DNA from: an uncultured Alphaproteobacteria bacterium
GTDB lineage: Bacteria; Pseudomonadota; Alphaproteobacteria; RF32; CAG-239
DNA length: 23,982 bases
Assembly: GCA_934229625.1 (NCBI GenBank)
Contig: CAKQDU010000015.1
Span: 1 to 23,982, forward strand
Reading direction: 5' to 3'
Position numbers and translations under genes: made by a program
Shown here: positions 15,456-22,624 of the stretch, in pieces
Layout of the letters: each line of letters begins with the position of its first letter
Position numbering within the stretch: position 1 is the first letter of the stretch
Notes under the pieces: generated by a model
What the model saw: only the letters and a program-made list of their open reading frames with translations
Database searches by the model: none
Told to the model about the DNA's origin: nothing

Positions 15456-15468
15456 TCACCATACTATA

Positions 15469-15540
15469 CTATTTTAATAGAAGGATGATGATTTTAAGTA
15501 TAAGAATTATTATACTTAGAACTTTGACAACATCGTTCAT
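15469..15540 (-). CDS. Small hydrophobic peptide (23 residues), type I toxin-like candidate
   Basis: The ORF encodes a 23-residue peptide: MNDVVKVLS, then a run of Ile and Leu broken only by one Lys, and a final Lys. One short membrane helix with charged ends is the expected form. AAAGG lies with good spacing (eight bases) before ATG. The same AAAGG is part of a hairpin (15549-15579), and a terminator-like hairpin follows the stop, so the unit looks like a self-contained small transcript. Hydrophobic peptides of this size with hidden ribosome-binding sites are typical of type I toxins, but no antisense antitoxin RNA was identified. It could also be a small membrane protein or a chance ORF in AT-rich sequence. 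Confidence 0.4.
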   Translation of the reverse strand: MNDVVKVLSIIILILKIIILLLK

Positions 15541-15548
15541 CTCTTTCA

Positions 15549-15579
15549 CCTTTCAGCTCATCTGAGCAGTTGCGAAAGG
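15549..15579 (-). promoter_or_regulatory. Hairpin able to hide the micro-ORF ribosome-binding site
   Basis: On the minus-strand RNA, CCTTTC (revcomp of 15574-15579) pairs with GAAAGG (revcomp of 15549-15554), which contains the ribosome-binding site of the ORF at 15469-15540. An inner GCTC/GAGC stem (15556-15559 with 15564-15567) stabilises it. Confidence 0.45.
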
Positions 15580-15619
15580 GATAAACCCGCCTAAATTTAC
15601 CATGTTTTGACTTTAGGTC

Positions 15620-15671
15620 TTGACATTAAAGCAAAAATAGGTTATCTTTAACTTAGAAATAGGTTAAAGAT
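15620..15671. promoter_or_regulatory. Promoter-like site with a 9-bp inverted repeat
   Basis: On the plus strand, TTGACA (15620-15625) and TATCTT (15643-15648) are 17 bases apart. The inverted repeat ATCTTTAAC (15644-15652) and GTTAAAGAT (15663-15671), 10 bases apart, overlaps the -10 box and could be an operator. A weaker minus-strand candidate (TTGAAA at 15689-15684) faces the micro-ORF. Confidence 0.35.
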
Positions 15672-15694
15672 GGGGTTTAACCCTTTCAAGTTAA

Positions 15695-15726
15695 ATAACG
15701 TCCTGTGCGCTAACACCGGACGTTAT
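15695..15726. terminator. Hairpin downstream of pilin 3
   Basis: A perfect 9-bp stem ATAACGTCC/GGACGTTAT with a 14-base loop has AT-rich flanks on both sides. It lies 63 bases beyond the pilin 3 stop and could end that transcript, or a plus-strand transcript starting near 15655. Confidence 0.5.
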
Positions 15727-15788
15727 ATTTTATAATCGTTTTATTTTGTAAAAGCAAGAAAAATAAATTATTCGTAGAGTGCTGTAAA

Positions 15789-16487
15789 TTACATTTCAAA
15801 CACCAATACGCAGCCGCTTTTCCCATTGTTTTCACAAGCTCTGCACAATGCATTTATCTCTGACAGCTTGATTTCTGCAAGGCATTTTTTTGAACCGCAA
15901 AAAACATCACCATAATAAGCATCTTTTACCAAAACAACATGATGCAGCACCGAATGCAGAGGATAAAATACATTCTGCACGATTTCTTGACACAGTTTAG
16001 GAGAAAATGAGCTAGATTTATAACCATCTTCATCTGTTGTTATACCGCCTAAATAAAAATCTATTACGACAAGTTTATTCCTTACAAAAAATTGCAGATA
16101 ATTGCCTAAATCATCACGAATGCCAACGGTATTCTTATCATACCAACTTGACGGCAGCAAGCCAAGAGCTTCAACTACGTTTATATAGCTATAAAACATT
16201 TGTCCGCTTTTATCGCCTCTTATTTTTAATTCATCCGCCGGTTTAATCAATCCGTTAATAATATAAGAATACTGCTCTATAGCCTTGTTGACTTTGAACT
16301 TTTCCATCGCCTTAGAATATCCGGCGATGCCACCGACTGATAGAACACCAATAATCGCCAGAACGCCAAGCATTTCTATCATGGAACGTCCCAGGCTGCA
16401 AACGTCATTGCGAGGAGTGTAACGACGAAGCAATCCAAACCCATCGCCACTGCTCTTTCCTTTAAAAAATTTTATACCCTTAAACAT
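15789..16487 (-). CDS. Type IV pilin-like protein, paralogue 3, with a repeat-derived leader
   Basis: This 232-residue pilin-like protein has a G|RSMIEMLG site with Glu at mature position 5 and the helix VLAIIGVLSVGGIAGY. Its leader is 33 residues, far longer than the eight of paralogue 2. Residues about 18-29 (GLLRRYTPRNDV) come from a dispersed repeat at 16403-16438. Six cysteines align with the paralogues (LCQEI, FCGSKKC, LCRAC, SGC). ATG 16487 has a strong AAGGAGG site seven bases upstream. The region before it carries a hairpin and a pair of 20-bp inverted repeats (16504-16679). Whether prepilin peptidase accepts such a long, arginine-containing leader is open. It is distant from the other two pilin genes, so this is a dispersed family. 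Confidence 0.85.
   Translation of the reverse strand: MFKGIKFFKGKSSGDGFGLLRRYTPRNDVCSLGRSMIEMLGVLAIIGVLSVGGIAGYSKAMEKFKVNKAIEQYSYIINGLIKPADELKIRGDKSGQMFYSYINVVEALGLLPSSWYDKNTVGIRDDLGNYLQFFVRNKLVVIDFYLGGITTDEDGYKSSSFSPKLCQEIVQNVFYPLHSVLHHVVLVKDAYYGDVFCGSKKCLAEIKLSEINALCRACENNGKSGCVLVFEM
16403..16438 (-). repeat. Dispersed ~36-bp repeat, copy 2, inside a pilin leader
   Basis: It matches 164-199 at 34 of 36 positions in the same orientation and reading frame relative to the pilin gene. It is read as LLRRYTPRND. Confidence 0.8.
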
Positions 16488-16503
16488 CTTATTCCTCCTT
16501 AAT

Positions 16504-16523
16504 TGTGTAAAAAAAACGACCGT
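16504..16523. repeat. Left arm of a 20-bp perfect inverted repeat
   Basis: TGTGTA, an A8 run and CGACCGT are the exact reverse complement of 16660-16679. Part of this arm also pairs locally with 16526-16534 (GTGTAAAAA/TTTTTACAC), so two alternative hairpins are possible. Confidence 0.8.
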
Positions 16524-16659
16524 TATTTTTACACAGTGAAACAGACGGCAATAAAATGTTGTAAAAACAGCAAAAAATATCGAAAATATAAAAAGTTATT
16601 GCAAATTCCAGCAGCCTTTGCTAGACTATAAAAAATAGCCTAAAAACTGTCCATTTTAA

Positions 16660-16679
16660 ACGGTCGTTTTTTTTACACA
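16660..16679. repeat. Right arm of a 20-bp perfect inverted repeat
   Basis: Exact reverse complement of 16504-16523. The 176-bp segment bounded by the arms has no ORF; its interior is AT-rich. No clear target-site duplication is seen outside the arms. It may be a small non-autonomous mobile element or a regulatory leader of pilin 3. Confidence 0.8.
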
Positions 16680-16780
16680 CTTTTGACCATAATAACGCTT
16701 TGATTTTGCAACAGATATCAATAACCAGCAATAAGCAAACAAATACGCAAGCAGCTTGAATAACCGAGTTTTAAAACAAA

Positions 16781-16832
16781 TATCTCCTACCATCTTCTGC
16801 AATCCATAAGGCTCGGTATATGATAGGAGATA
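16781..16832 (-). terminator. Terminator of the HxlR-family gene
   Basis: TATCTCCTACCAT (16781-16793) and ATGATAGGAGATA (16820-16832) pair over 13 positions with one non-Watson-Crick position that is G-U on the minus strand. The minus strand continues with TTTGTTTT. It follows the gene at 16850-17191. Confidence 0.6.
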
Positions 16833-16849
16833 ATTTTATAAATAAATTT

Positions 16850-17191
16850 TTAAGCCATATCCGGCAATAAAGATTTCATATTCTGATTATAATATTCTTC
16901 TGCCCACGCGCGCATAGAATCAAGCACAGGTTTCAGGTTATATCCCAAATTTGTCAAAGTATACTCAACTTTCGGCGGAATTTGCGCGTATACTGTGCGG
17001 ATTAAAATTCCTTTTTCTTCCAACGCACGCAAATTAGATGTCAAAACCTTTTGAGTTATATCACCAAGTTCTTTTTTTATTTCACCAAAACGCTTGGTGC
17101 CATCCATCAATTCTTGAATAATCATAACTTTCCAGCGGTCGCCCATAGTTTTCAGAGCCATTTCCACCAGATTTTCCGGCATTTCAATCAT
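16850..17191 (-). CDS. HxlR-family winged-helix transcriptional regulator
   Basis: This 113-residue protein matches the HxlR (MarR-like) family: ALKTMGDRWKVMIIQELMDGTKRFGEIKKEL, then ITQKVLTSNLRALEEKGILIRTVYAQIPPKVEYTLTNLG, then a C-terminal dimerisation helix with MRAWAEEYY. The recognition helix is within ITQKVLTSNLRALEE. The cysteine often found before the first helix, used for redox or electrophile sensing in some members, is absent (MIEMPENLVEMAL), so sensing by that route is unlikely. TGGAG precedes the start. The gene faces away from the RgpF-like gene with a 164-bp gap, a layout in which such regulators often control the divergent neighbour; that is inference. Confidence 0.92.
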   Translation of the reverse strand: MIEMPENLVEMALKTMGDRWKVMIIQELMDGTKRFGEIKKELGDITQKVLTSNLRALEEKGILIRTVYAQIPPKVEYTLTNLGYNLKPVLDSMRAWAEEYYNQNMKSLLPDMA

Positions 17192-17355
17192 TATTTTTCT
17201 CCAAAATTCACATCATTTTTACAATTAACATACCAAATTCTATTTTTCAAGCCTTATTCTCTAACAATCTGCAATTTATTTCTTTTAATCCACTTTAAAA
17301 CCACACAGGCATAACTATCTTTTATGCACACACTAATAAGAAAGGAAATAAAAAA

Positions 17356-18141
17356 ATGCGTCGAATTTGTCTGTTTGCCTGCTACGATAAAAAAAATCAA
17401 ATTCAAGATTATGTTGTTTATTTAATTAAAGAACTCGCCAAAATTAGTGAAGTATATTTTATGGGAAACGGCCGTTTTCCTCCCGATGAGCTGTTCAAAA
17501 TTGCCCCTTACGCTCAAATGTTTTACTCTCGGCACATGCCTCTTAAAGATTTTGGCTGTTGGCAGTATTTAATTTCCAAACTGGGGTGGGATAAGCTGGA
17601 AGAATATGATGAACTGATTTTATGCAACGACAGCGTATACGGACCTCTCTATAATTTAGAAGATTTTTTTCGCTCGATGGAAAGAAAAGGCTATGATTTT
17701 TGGAGTGCGACTTCCGATTATGAAAGCAATTTTCATTTGCACAGCTATTGTCTGACATTTACGCAAGATATCATAAAAAACGCCCAATTTCATAAATTTT
17801 GGCATTCTGTACCTTTTGCCTATGACGCTGAGAATTGCGAAAAAGAGCTGACGCCGCTTCTCACCGAGCAAGGTTTTATCGGCAACAGTTATATACGCAC
17901 GTTCAAACAAGAAAATATTCTGCGCAATCCGGTGCAAATGCTGCAAGAACATAAAGCTCCGTTTGTCAAGGTTAAAAGCTTTTTACCGGAAAATGAATAT
18001 ACTGCAGGCACCGGAATTGAGCTGAGACACCAACTACGCACAAAAACCGATTACGACACAAACCTAATCCAAAAGCATATACACATGGCTCACCTGCCGC
18101 AAACTCTCGGACAAAAAATAGCTCGTTTTGCCGGCTTATAG
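17356..18141 (+). CDS. RgpF-like (rhamnan synthesis protein F family) glycan-related protein
   Basis: The 261-residue protein has the marks of the rhamnan synthesis F family, linked to rhamnose-containing or other surface polysaccharides: an opening RRICLFACYDKKNQIQDYVVYLI, EEYDELILCNDSVYGPLYNLE near residues 78-98, YDFWSATSDYES, then HLHSYCLTFTQDII and FHKFWHSVPF, and CEKELTPLLTEQGF. These follow the NDS-yGP and DFWg-T core of the family. It is shorter than typical multi-domain RgpF proteins and probably represents the core glycosyltransferase-like domain alone. The sugar and acceptor are unknown. AAAGGAAA lies before ATG 17356. It ends exactly where the convergent yraN stop begins. No other glycan gene is nearby. 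Confidence 0.78.
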   Translation: MRRICLFACYDKKNQIQDYVVYLIKELAKISEVYFMGNGRFPPDELFKIAPYAQMFYSRHMPLKDFGCWQYLISKLGWDKLEEYDELILCNDSVYGPLYNLEDFFRSMERKGYDFWSATSDYESNFHLHSYCLTFTQDIIKNAQFHKFWHSVPFAYDAENCEKELTPLLTEQGFIGNSYIRTFKQENILRNPVQMLQEHKAPFVKVKSFLPENEYTAGTGIELRHQLRTKTDYDTNLIQKHIHMAHLPQTLGQKIARFAGL

Positions 18142-18498
18142 CTAAGCCATCCACGCATTTTTCAGATGTTTGACCGCAAAAGGCAATTTAATTAAAATAG
18201 CGTCAAAACGCATATCATAATTTTTATATTGCGTTTTATCGGCAACAAAAACCTCGGCGCCTTTAATCAGACGCAATTGCTGCTTACGTGTAATTGCATA
18301 AGCCGCCCCTGTCAAAGTTCGGCGTTTTTTGACCTCTATAAACACCAAGCATTTGCGTTTGCACGCAACAATATCTATTTCTCCAACGGTAGTTCCGCGT
18401 CCGCCGGAAACATTCACCGCCACAATTCGATATCCATGCAGCCGCAAATACATTCTTGCCAAAAATTCTGCCCATTTGCCGCTATGATAATTATTCAT
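18142..18498 (-). CDS. yraN: YraN family protein (UPF0102, nuclease-like fold)
   Basis: This 118-residue protein has the UPF0102/YraN motifs: GKWAEFLARMYLRLHGYRIVAVN, then GEIDIVACKRKCLVFIEVKKRRT, with the Glu-Asp...Glu-x-Lys pattern of restriction-endonuclease-like (Holliday-junction-resolvase-like) folds, and YAITRKQQLRLIKGA. Its biochemical role is not settled in the family. The start overlaps the rsmI end by 8 bp, so the two are translated together. The order rsmI-yraN next to an LppC-like lipoprotein gene matches the well-known yraL-yraM-yraN neighbourhood of other proteobacteria. Confidence 0.92.
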   Translation of the reverse strand: MNNYHSGKWAEFLARMYLRLHGYRIVAVNVSGGRGTTVGEIDIVACKRKCLVFIEVKKRRTLTGAAYAITRKQQLRLIKGAEVFVADKTQYKNYDMRFDAILIKLPFAVKHLKNAWMA

Positions 18499-19324
18499 GC
18501 TTTAATTCCAAAGCCATTGCATAAACTTCATTTTTATTTATGCCGAATTGCTCTGCCATTTCTTTGACCGCAGATTTCAGAGTAGTTTCCCTCAAGCGTT
18601 TAGCCAGCAAATCTTTAACATCTTCAGCTGTATATTTAGGTTCTGTCGGCGGAGCCACAATAAAGACAAATTCGCCTTTAGGTTCATTTTCAGAAAAATA
18701 AGTTTGCATATCAGCAAAACTTCCGGTCTGCACTTCTTCATACATTTTTGTCAGTTCGCGTATAACAGAAATTTTTCTTCCGCCGAAAATTTCTGCCGCT
18801 TGCTCCAAAGTTTTTAACAGACGCGGCGCTGTTTCATAAAAAATCAAAGTAGTGTCAATATCTTTTAATTCTTTAAACAAATCAGAGCGAGCTTTATCCT
18901 TATTCGGAATAAATCCGGCGAATAAAAAACGATTCGTAGGCAGTCCGGACAGCTGTAAAGCCGTGATAACTGCACACGCTCCCGGAATTGCAGTAACATA
19001 AACTCCCTGTTCGCGGCATTTGCTCACCAGCTTATAGCCGGGGTCAGAAATCAGCGGTGCGCCGGCATCGCTGACCAAAGCCAAAACTTGTCCTTCGTTA
19101 ATCAGGTCAATCAGCTGCTGTGCCTGCTGTTCTTCGTTATAATTCTGATAAGTAATAAATTTTTTATGCAAAGGCAGACCGAGCAATGAGAAAAGTTTTT
19201 TTGTCATTCTGGTATCTTCGCAGGCAATAACCGGAGCCTCATTCAGCACATCCAAAGCGCGCTGAGAAATATCCTGTAAATTTCCGATAGGGGTAGAAAT
19301 TATATAAAGACCGCTTTTTAACAT
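18491..19324 (-). CDS. rsmI: 16S rRNA (cytidine(1402)-2'-O)-methyltransferase
   Basis: RsmI methylates the ribose of C1402 in the decoding centre of 16S rRNA, using S-adenosylmethionine. The protein has the tetrapyrrole-methylase fold with RsmI motifs: GLYIISTPIGNLQDISQRAL, ACEDTRMTKKLFSLLGL, LALVSDAGAPLISDPGYKLV, VTAIPGACAVITALQLSGLP, FLFAGFIP, and the later TLIFYETAPRLLKTLEQ and RELTKMYEE. The start is taken at ATG 19324 (MLKSGLYI, 277 residues); a GTG three codons upstream at 19333 is possible. It overlaps yraN by 8 bp and diverges from the LppC-like gene across about 67 bp. Confidence 0.95.
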   Translation of the reverse strand: MLKSGLYIISTPIGNLQDISQRALDVLNEAPVIACEDTRMTKKLFSLLGLPLHKKFITYQNYNEEQQAQQLIDLINEGQVLALVSDAGAPLISDPGYKLVSKCREQGVYVTAIPGACAVITALQLSGLPTNRFLFAGFIPNKDKARSDLFKELKDIDTTLIFYETAPRLLKTLEQAAEIFGGRKISVIRELTKMYEEVQTGSFADMQTYFSENEPKGEFVFIVAPPTEPKYTAEDVKDLLAKRLRETTLKSAVKEMAEQFGINKNEVYAMALELKHE

Positions 19325-19391
19325 CAAATTCACTTTACAAAAACAAGTTTAAGCATTATTACTAAGGTATTGTTTTATATTTTGAGGAAAA

Positions 19392-20753
19392 ATGCAAGTG
19401 TTAAAAAAAATAAGCTCCCTGTTTTTATTGTTCATAATCGGCGGATGCGGTTTGATTGGGCAAACAAATGACATGCCGCAGCAAACTTTCAACTACCAAA
19501 ACAGCATACCGCAAAACACGGTTGAAATGACAGACTATTCGCATATAGATTTAGGAAATTCCGAAAGTTTTCGCGTAGCCATGCTCTTGCCGCTTAGCGG
19601 AAAAGTCAGCGATATGGGACAAAACATGAAAAATGCCGCCATGATGGCCATTGGCGATTTAAACAATAATAATCTGGTGGTGCAATTTTATGACACAAAA
19701 AGCACAACGGGCGGTGCGAGAATTGCGGTTGAAAACGCCATAAACGCCAAAAGTGATTTAATTATCGGTCCTTTGCTTGGCGAAGAAGTCGCCGCCATCA
19801 GCGAAACCGCAAAAAAAGCGGATATTCCGGTTATATCTTTTTCCACGGCGCCGAATGTTTTGCAGGATGGAATTTATACAATGGGATTATTGAACGAGGA
19901 GCAAATAGAGCGCACAATCCGCTATGCCGTATCTCAAGGTCGGCTTAAATTGGCATTGGTTTTGCCGGATAACCAGAGCGGTATAAATATGTTCAAGGCG
20001 GCAATGAACGCGGCGCAGCTGCATGGAGCTTCTATCATAAAAGTCGGTTTTTACACACCAAACAGCATGGATTTTACCAAATTAGCCGCTCAAATCACCG
20101 GTTCTGCCCGTGTGGCGATTTCACAACGCAAGAGCAAACCGGCAGAAAAAAACAGCCTGAAAACAGAAGAAGAACTTGCTCCGTTAGACTTTGACGCCCT
20201 TCTTGTTCCGGAGTTTGGCAATCGTTTAAAATCGATTACCTCCATGTTCAGCTACTATGATGTCTCTGCGCCGGAAGTGCTTTTTTTAGGCACTTCGGTT
20301 TGGGGCAACACCAATTTAAGCAAAGAAACCGAATTATACGGCGCGGTATATCCGATTATGCCGATGTCCCGTCTGGCGCGCTACAAACAAAAATATTCTG
20401 AAATGTTCGGACAAAAATCCAATGATTTAAGCATATTTGCCTATGATGCTGTGGCTTTATCCTCGGCGCTGTCGCATAAAGATAAAGACCATCTAAAAGA
20501 ATCCATAACAAATCTTGACGGTTTTTACGGCATGAGCGGCGCATTCCGAATTTTTGCCAACGGCAAAAACGAACACGGCTTGGATATGGTAAAAGTCACT
20601 TCCGGCGGTCCGCAGATATTAGAAGCTGCCGGCACTAAATTTTATTCGGCAAATCCGGCATATGCCCAAAGCGGAGCAACCGATTTTTATATGCCAGCCA
20701 TTTATGGAAAAGACAGCAACGAATTGCGGGAAATTTTATTAAACATGCAATAA
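19392..20753 (+). CDS. LppC/LpoA-like lipoprotein (penicillin-binding protein activator family)
   Basis: The 453-residue protein starts with a lipoprotein signal (KKISSLFLLFIIGGCG), with the lipobox cysteine at about residue 19. Lgt from this same window would modify it. The mature part is a type I periplasmic-binding-protein fold: FRVAMLLPLSGKVSDMGQNMKNAAMMAI, then VQFYDTKSTTGGARIAVENA, DLIIGPLLGEEVAAISETAKK, IPVISFSTAP, and later FDALLVPEFGNRL and FLGTSVWGN. Relatives with this fold next to rsmI-yraN include LpoA (YraM), an outer-membrane activator of peptidoglycan synthase PBP1A. Activation of a PBP here is inferred from family and gene order; the N-terminal TPR part of enteric LpoA is absent. 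GAGG lies five bases before ATG. Confidence 0.85.
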   Translation: MQVLKKISSLFLLFIIGGCGLIGQTNDMPQQTFNYQNSIPQNTVEMTDYSHIDLGNSESFRVAMLLPLSGKVSDMGQNMKNAAMMAIGDLNNNNLVVQFYDTKSTTGGARIAVENAINAKSDLIIGPLLGEEVAAISETAKKADIPVISFSTAPNVLQDGIYTMGLLNEEQIERTIRYAVSQGRLKLALVLPDNQSGINMFKAAMNAAQLHGASIIKVGFYTPNSMDFTKLAAQITGSARVAISQRKSKPAEKNSLKTEEELAPLDFDALLVPEFGNRLKSITSMFSYYDVSAPEVLFLGTSVWGNTNLSKETELYGAVYPIMPMSRLARYKQKYSEMFGQKSNDLSIFAYDAVALSSALSHKDKDHLKESITNLDGFYGMSGAFRIFANGKNEHGLDMVKVTSGGPQILEAAGTKFYSANPAYAQSGATDFYMPAIYGKDSNELREILLNMQ

Positions 20754-20812
20754 CTTCATTTTTTTGCTTGCAAAATTTAGAAATATACCCATTATAAAGA
20801 GGTATTTTAAAT

Positions 20813-20898
20813 GAAGGGTTCAGGGTTGGAAAACCGCCAACTCGGTCAGGTTCGGAAGAAAGCAGCCGTAACGGCAAGTACAAGGTCTGAATCCCTTC
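20813..20898 (+). ncRNA. ffs: 4.5S (signal recognition particle) RNA
   Basis: The stretch folds into one long hairpin: GAAGGGTTCAG at 20813-20823 pairs with the end CTGAATCCCTTC (20887-20898). The apical part carries the conserved SRP domain IV, CAGGTTCGGAAGAAAGCAGCC, which binds Ffh. The length of about 86 bases fits small bacterial SRP RNA. A promoter-like TTGCAA (20768-20773) and TTATAA/TATAAA (20792-20798) lie upstream with a somewhat long spacer. It lies 22 bases before dnaX, a common arrangement. Exact ends are estimates. Confidence 0.93.
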
Positions 20899-20920
20899 AC
20901 CTTTTATGAGTTAAGTAGGA

Positions 20921-22624
20921 ATGGCTGACAATAACACACAATATGTTGCTTTGGCGCGCAAATATCGTCCGCAGACTTTTGAAGACCTGCTTGGACAAGA
21001 CGCTCTTGTGCAAACGCTGACTAATGCCATTCAAAACAACCGCCTGCACCATGCTTATATTTTAACCGGCATACGCGGAGTCGGCAAAACAACGACTGCC
21101 CGACTGATTGCCCGTGCCATAAACTGCACAGGTCCGGACGGCAAAGGCGGGCCGACAATACATCCATGCGGAGTTTGCGAAAACTGCAAAGCCATAGCCG
21201 CGGACAGGCATATTGACGTTATAGAACTTGATGCCGCTTCAAAAACCGGCGTTGATGACATGCGTGAAATTTTGGACGGCGTCCGCTATAAACCGACGCT
21301 TGCCCGTTACAAAGTTTATATAATAGATGAAGTTCACATGTTGTCTAAAAGTGCTTTCAATGCGCTGTTAAAAACGCTGGAAGAACCGCCGGCGCATGTG
21401 ATGTTTATATTTGCCACAACCGAGATTCGCAAAGTTCCGGTCACCATTTTATCACGCTGTCAGCGATTTGACCTGCAACGTATCAGCATAGACACATTAG
21501 TTCAGCTGTTCCATAAAGTTCTGACGGCTGAAAATATTGAGGCAGAGGATGAGGCCTTGCACATGGTTGCCCGTGCGGCGGACGGCTCTGCTCGCGATGG
21601 TCTTTCCATGTTGGACCAAGCCATTGTATTAGGAAACGGCAAAATAGAAAATTCCACCGTAAAAAACATGTTGGGATTGGCAGACCGTCAGCAGACTTTT
21701 ATTTTGTATGAAAGGCTGTTAGAAGGCAACATTGCCGAGGTTTTGCAAATTTTGCACAATCTTTATACTGATGGAGCCACGCCAATGCTTGTCATCCAGG
21801 ATTTGGTTGATATCACGCATTTATTGGCTAAGGTAAAAATCATACCGGACTATATAAACGACCCATCTGTCGGAGAAAATGACCGCGAGATGTGTAAAAA
21901 ACTCAACGCGGCGCCGATATCCATTTTATCCAAAATTTGGCAGATGCTTATAAAAGGTATAAGCGAGCTGCAATACGCCAATGTGCAAATAGATGCTCTT
22001 GAGATGATACTGATGCGTATAGCCTATTCTGCTAAAATGCCGACTCCTGCAGACCTGCTGAAGGAATTAAAAAAAAAATCAGGACTGACTAATTCAGCCG
22101 CTCCCAATAAAATTGTCGTCAATCAGCCATCGGCCGCCGATTCGGAAAGCCATATTTCATCTGAACTGACAGAAAATAGCGGATTTGAACTTTCTGTTCC
22201 TGAAGATTTGGCAAAATTACTGAATGCCAAACGGCAGATGCTGATGCTCTATGCCGTAAAGAATGATATGTCATTTAAGGAATTTACGCCCGGAAAAATG
22301 CGCATAGCTCTTTCAGAAAAAGCGGATAAAGACCTGATTGCCAATTTGCGTAAATTTTTAACTAAAGAAACAGGTTGTTCATGGGTTATAGACATAGATT
22401 ACGAGCCTTTGGGAGAGACTTTGGCTTATAAAGAAACCAAAGAGCTGGAGCGCGACAAAAAAAATATCTCTGAATATCCGTTAGTAAAAGCTATACTTAG
22501 CGAATTTAATGGTGCTAAAATAGAAACCGTTATCCGGAAAGCGGTTGAAGAAGCTGATGAAGAAACGGCTGATTTTATTGTTCCGGAAGAAAATTCTGAA
22601 ACTTATGATGATGAGGATAATTAA
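20921..22624 (+). CDS. dnaX: DNA polymerase III subunit gamma/tau
   Basis: DnaX is the ATPase of the clamp loader; the full-length tau form also links the polymerase cores. The 567-residue protein has YARKYRP-type ALARKYRPQTFEDLLGQ, Walker A GIRGVGKTTTARLI near residues 49-62, a zinc module with CGVCENC near 83-89, Walker B IIDEVHML near 134-141, and sensor motif TTEIRKVPVTILSRCQRFDL. The clamp-loader part ends near residue 370, and the tail is typical of tau. A run of ten A at 22069-22078 sits just after it; both other frames stop within 14 bases, so a shorter gamma of about 390 residues is likely made by slippage. TAGGA precedes ATG. The stop is followed directly by the ybaB start. Confidence 0.96.
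   Translation: MADNNTQYVALARKYRPQTFEDLLGQDALVQTLTNAIQNNRLHHAYILTGIRGVGKTTTARLIARAINCTGPDGKGGPTIHPCGVCENCKAIAADRHIDVIELDAASKTGVDDMREILDGVRYKPTLARYKVYIIDEVHMLSKSAFNALLKTLEEPPAHVMFIFATTEIRKVPVTILSRCQRFDLQRISIDTLVQLFHKVLTAENIEAEDEALHMVARAADGSARDGLSMLDQAIVLGNGKIENSTVKNMLGLADRQQTFILYERLLEGNIAEVLQILHNLYTDGATPMLVIQDLVDITHLLAKVKIIPDYINDPSVGENDREMCKKLNAAPISILSKIWQMLIKGISELQYANVQIDALEMILMRIAYSAKMPTPADLLKELKKKSGLTNSAAPNKIVVNQPSAADSESHISSELTENSGFELSVPEDLAKLLNAKRQMLMLYAVKNDMSFKEFTPGKMRIALSEKADKDLIANLRKFLTKETGCSWVIDIDYEPLGETLAYKETKELERDKKNISEYPLVKAILSEFNGAKIETVIRKAVEEADEETADFIVPEENSETYDDEDN
22069..22078 (+). other. A10 slippery tract in dnaX (predicted gamma-forming site)
   Basis: The frame reads TTA AAA AAA AAA TCA (codons 383-387). 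A -1 shift gives IRTD and TAA at 22090-22092. A +1 shift gives QD and TGA at 22086-22088. An SD-like AAGGA lies at 22061-22065, three bases before the tract. Confidence 0.65.
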
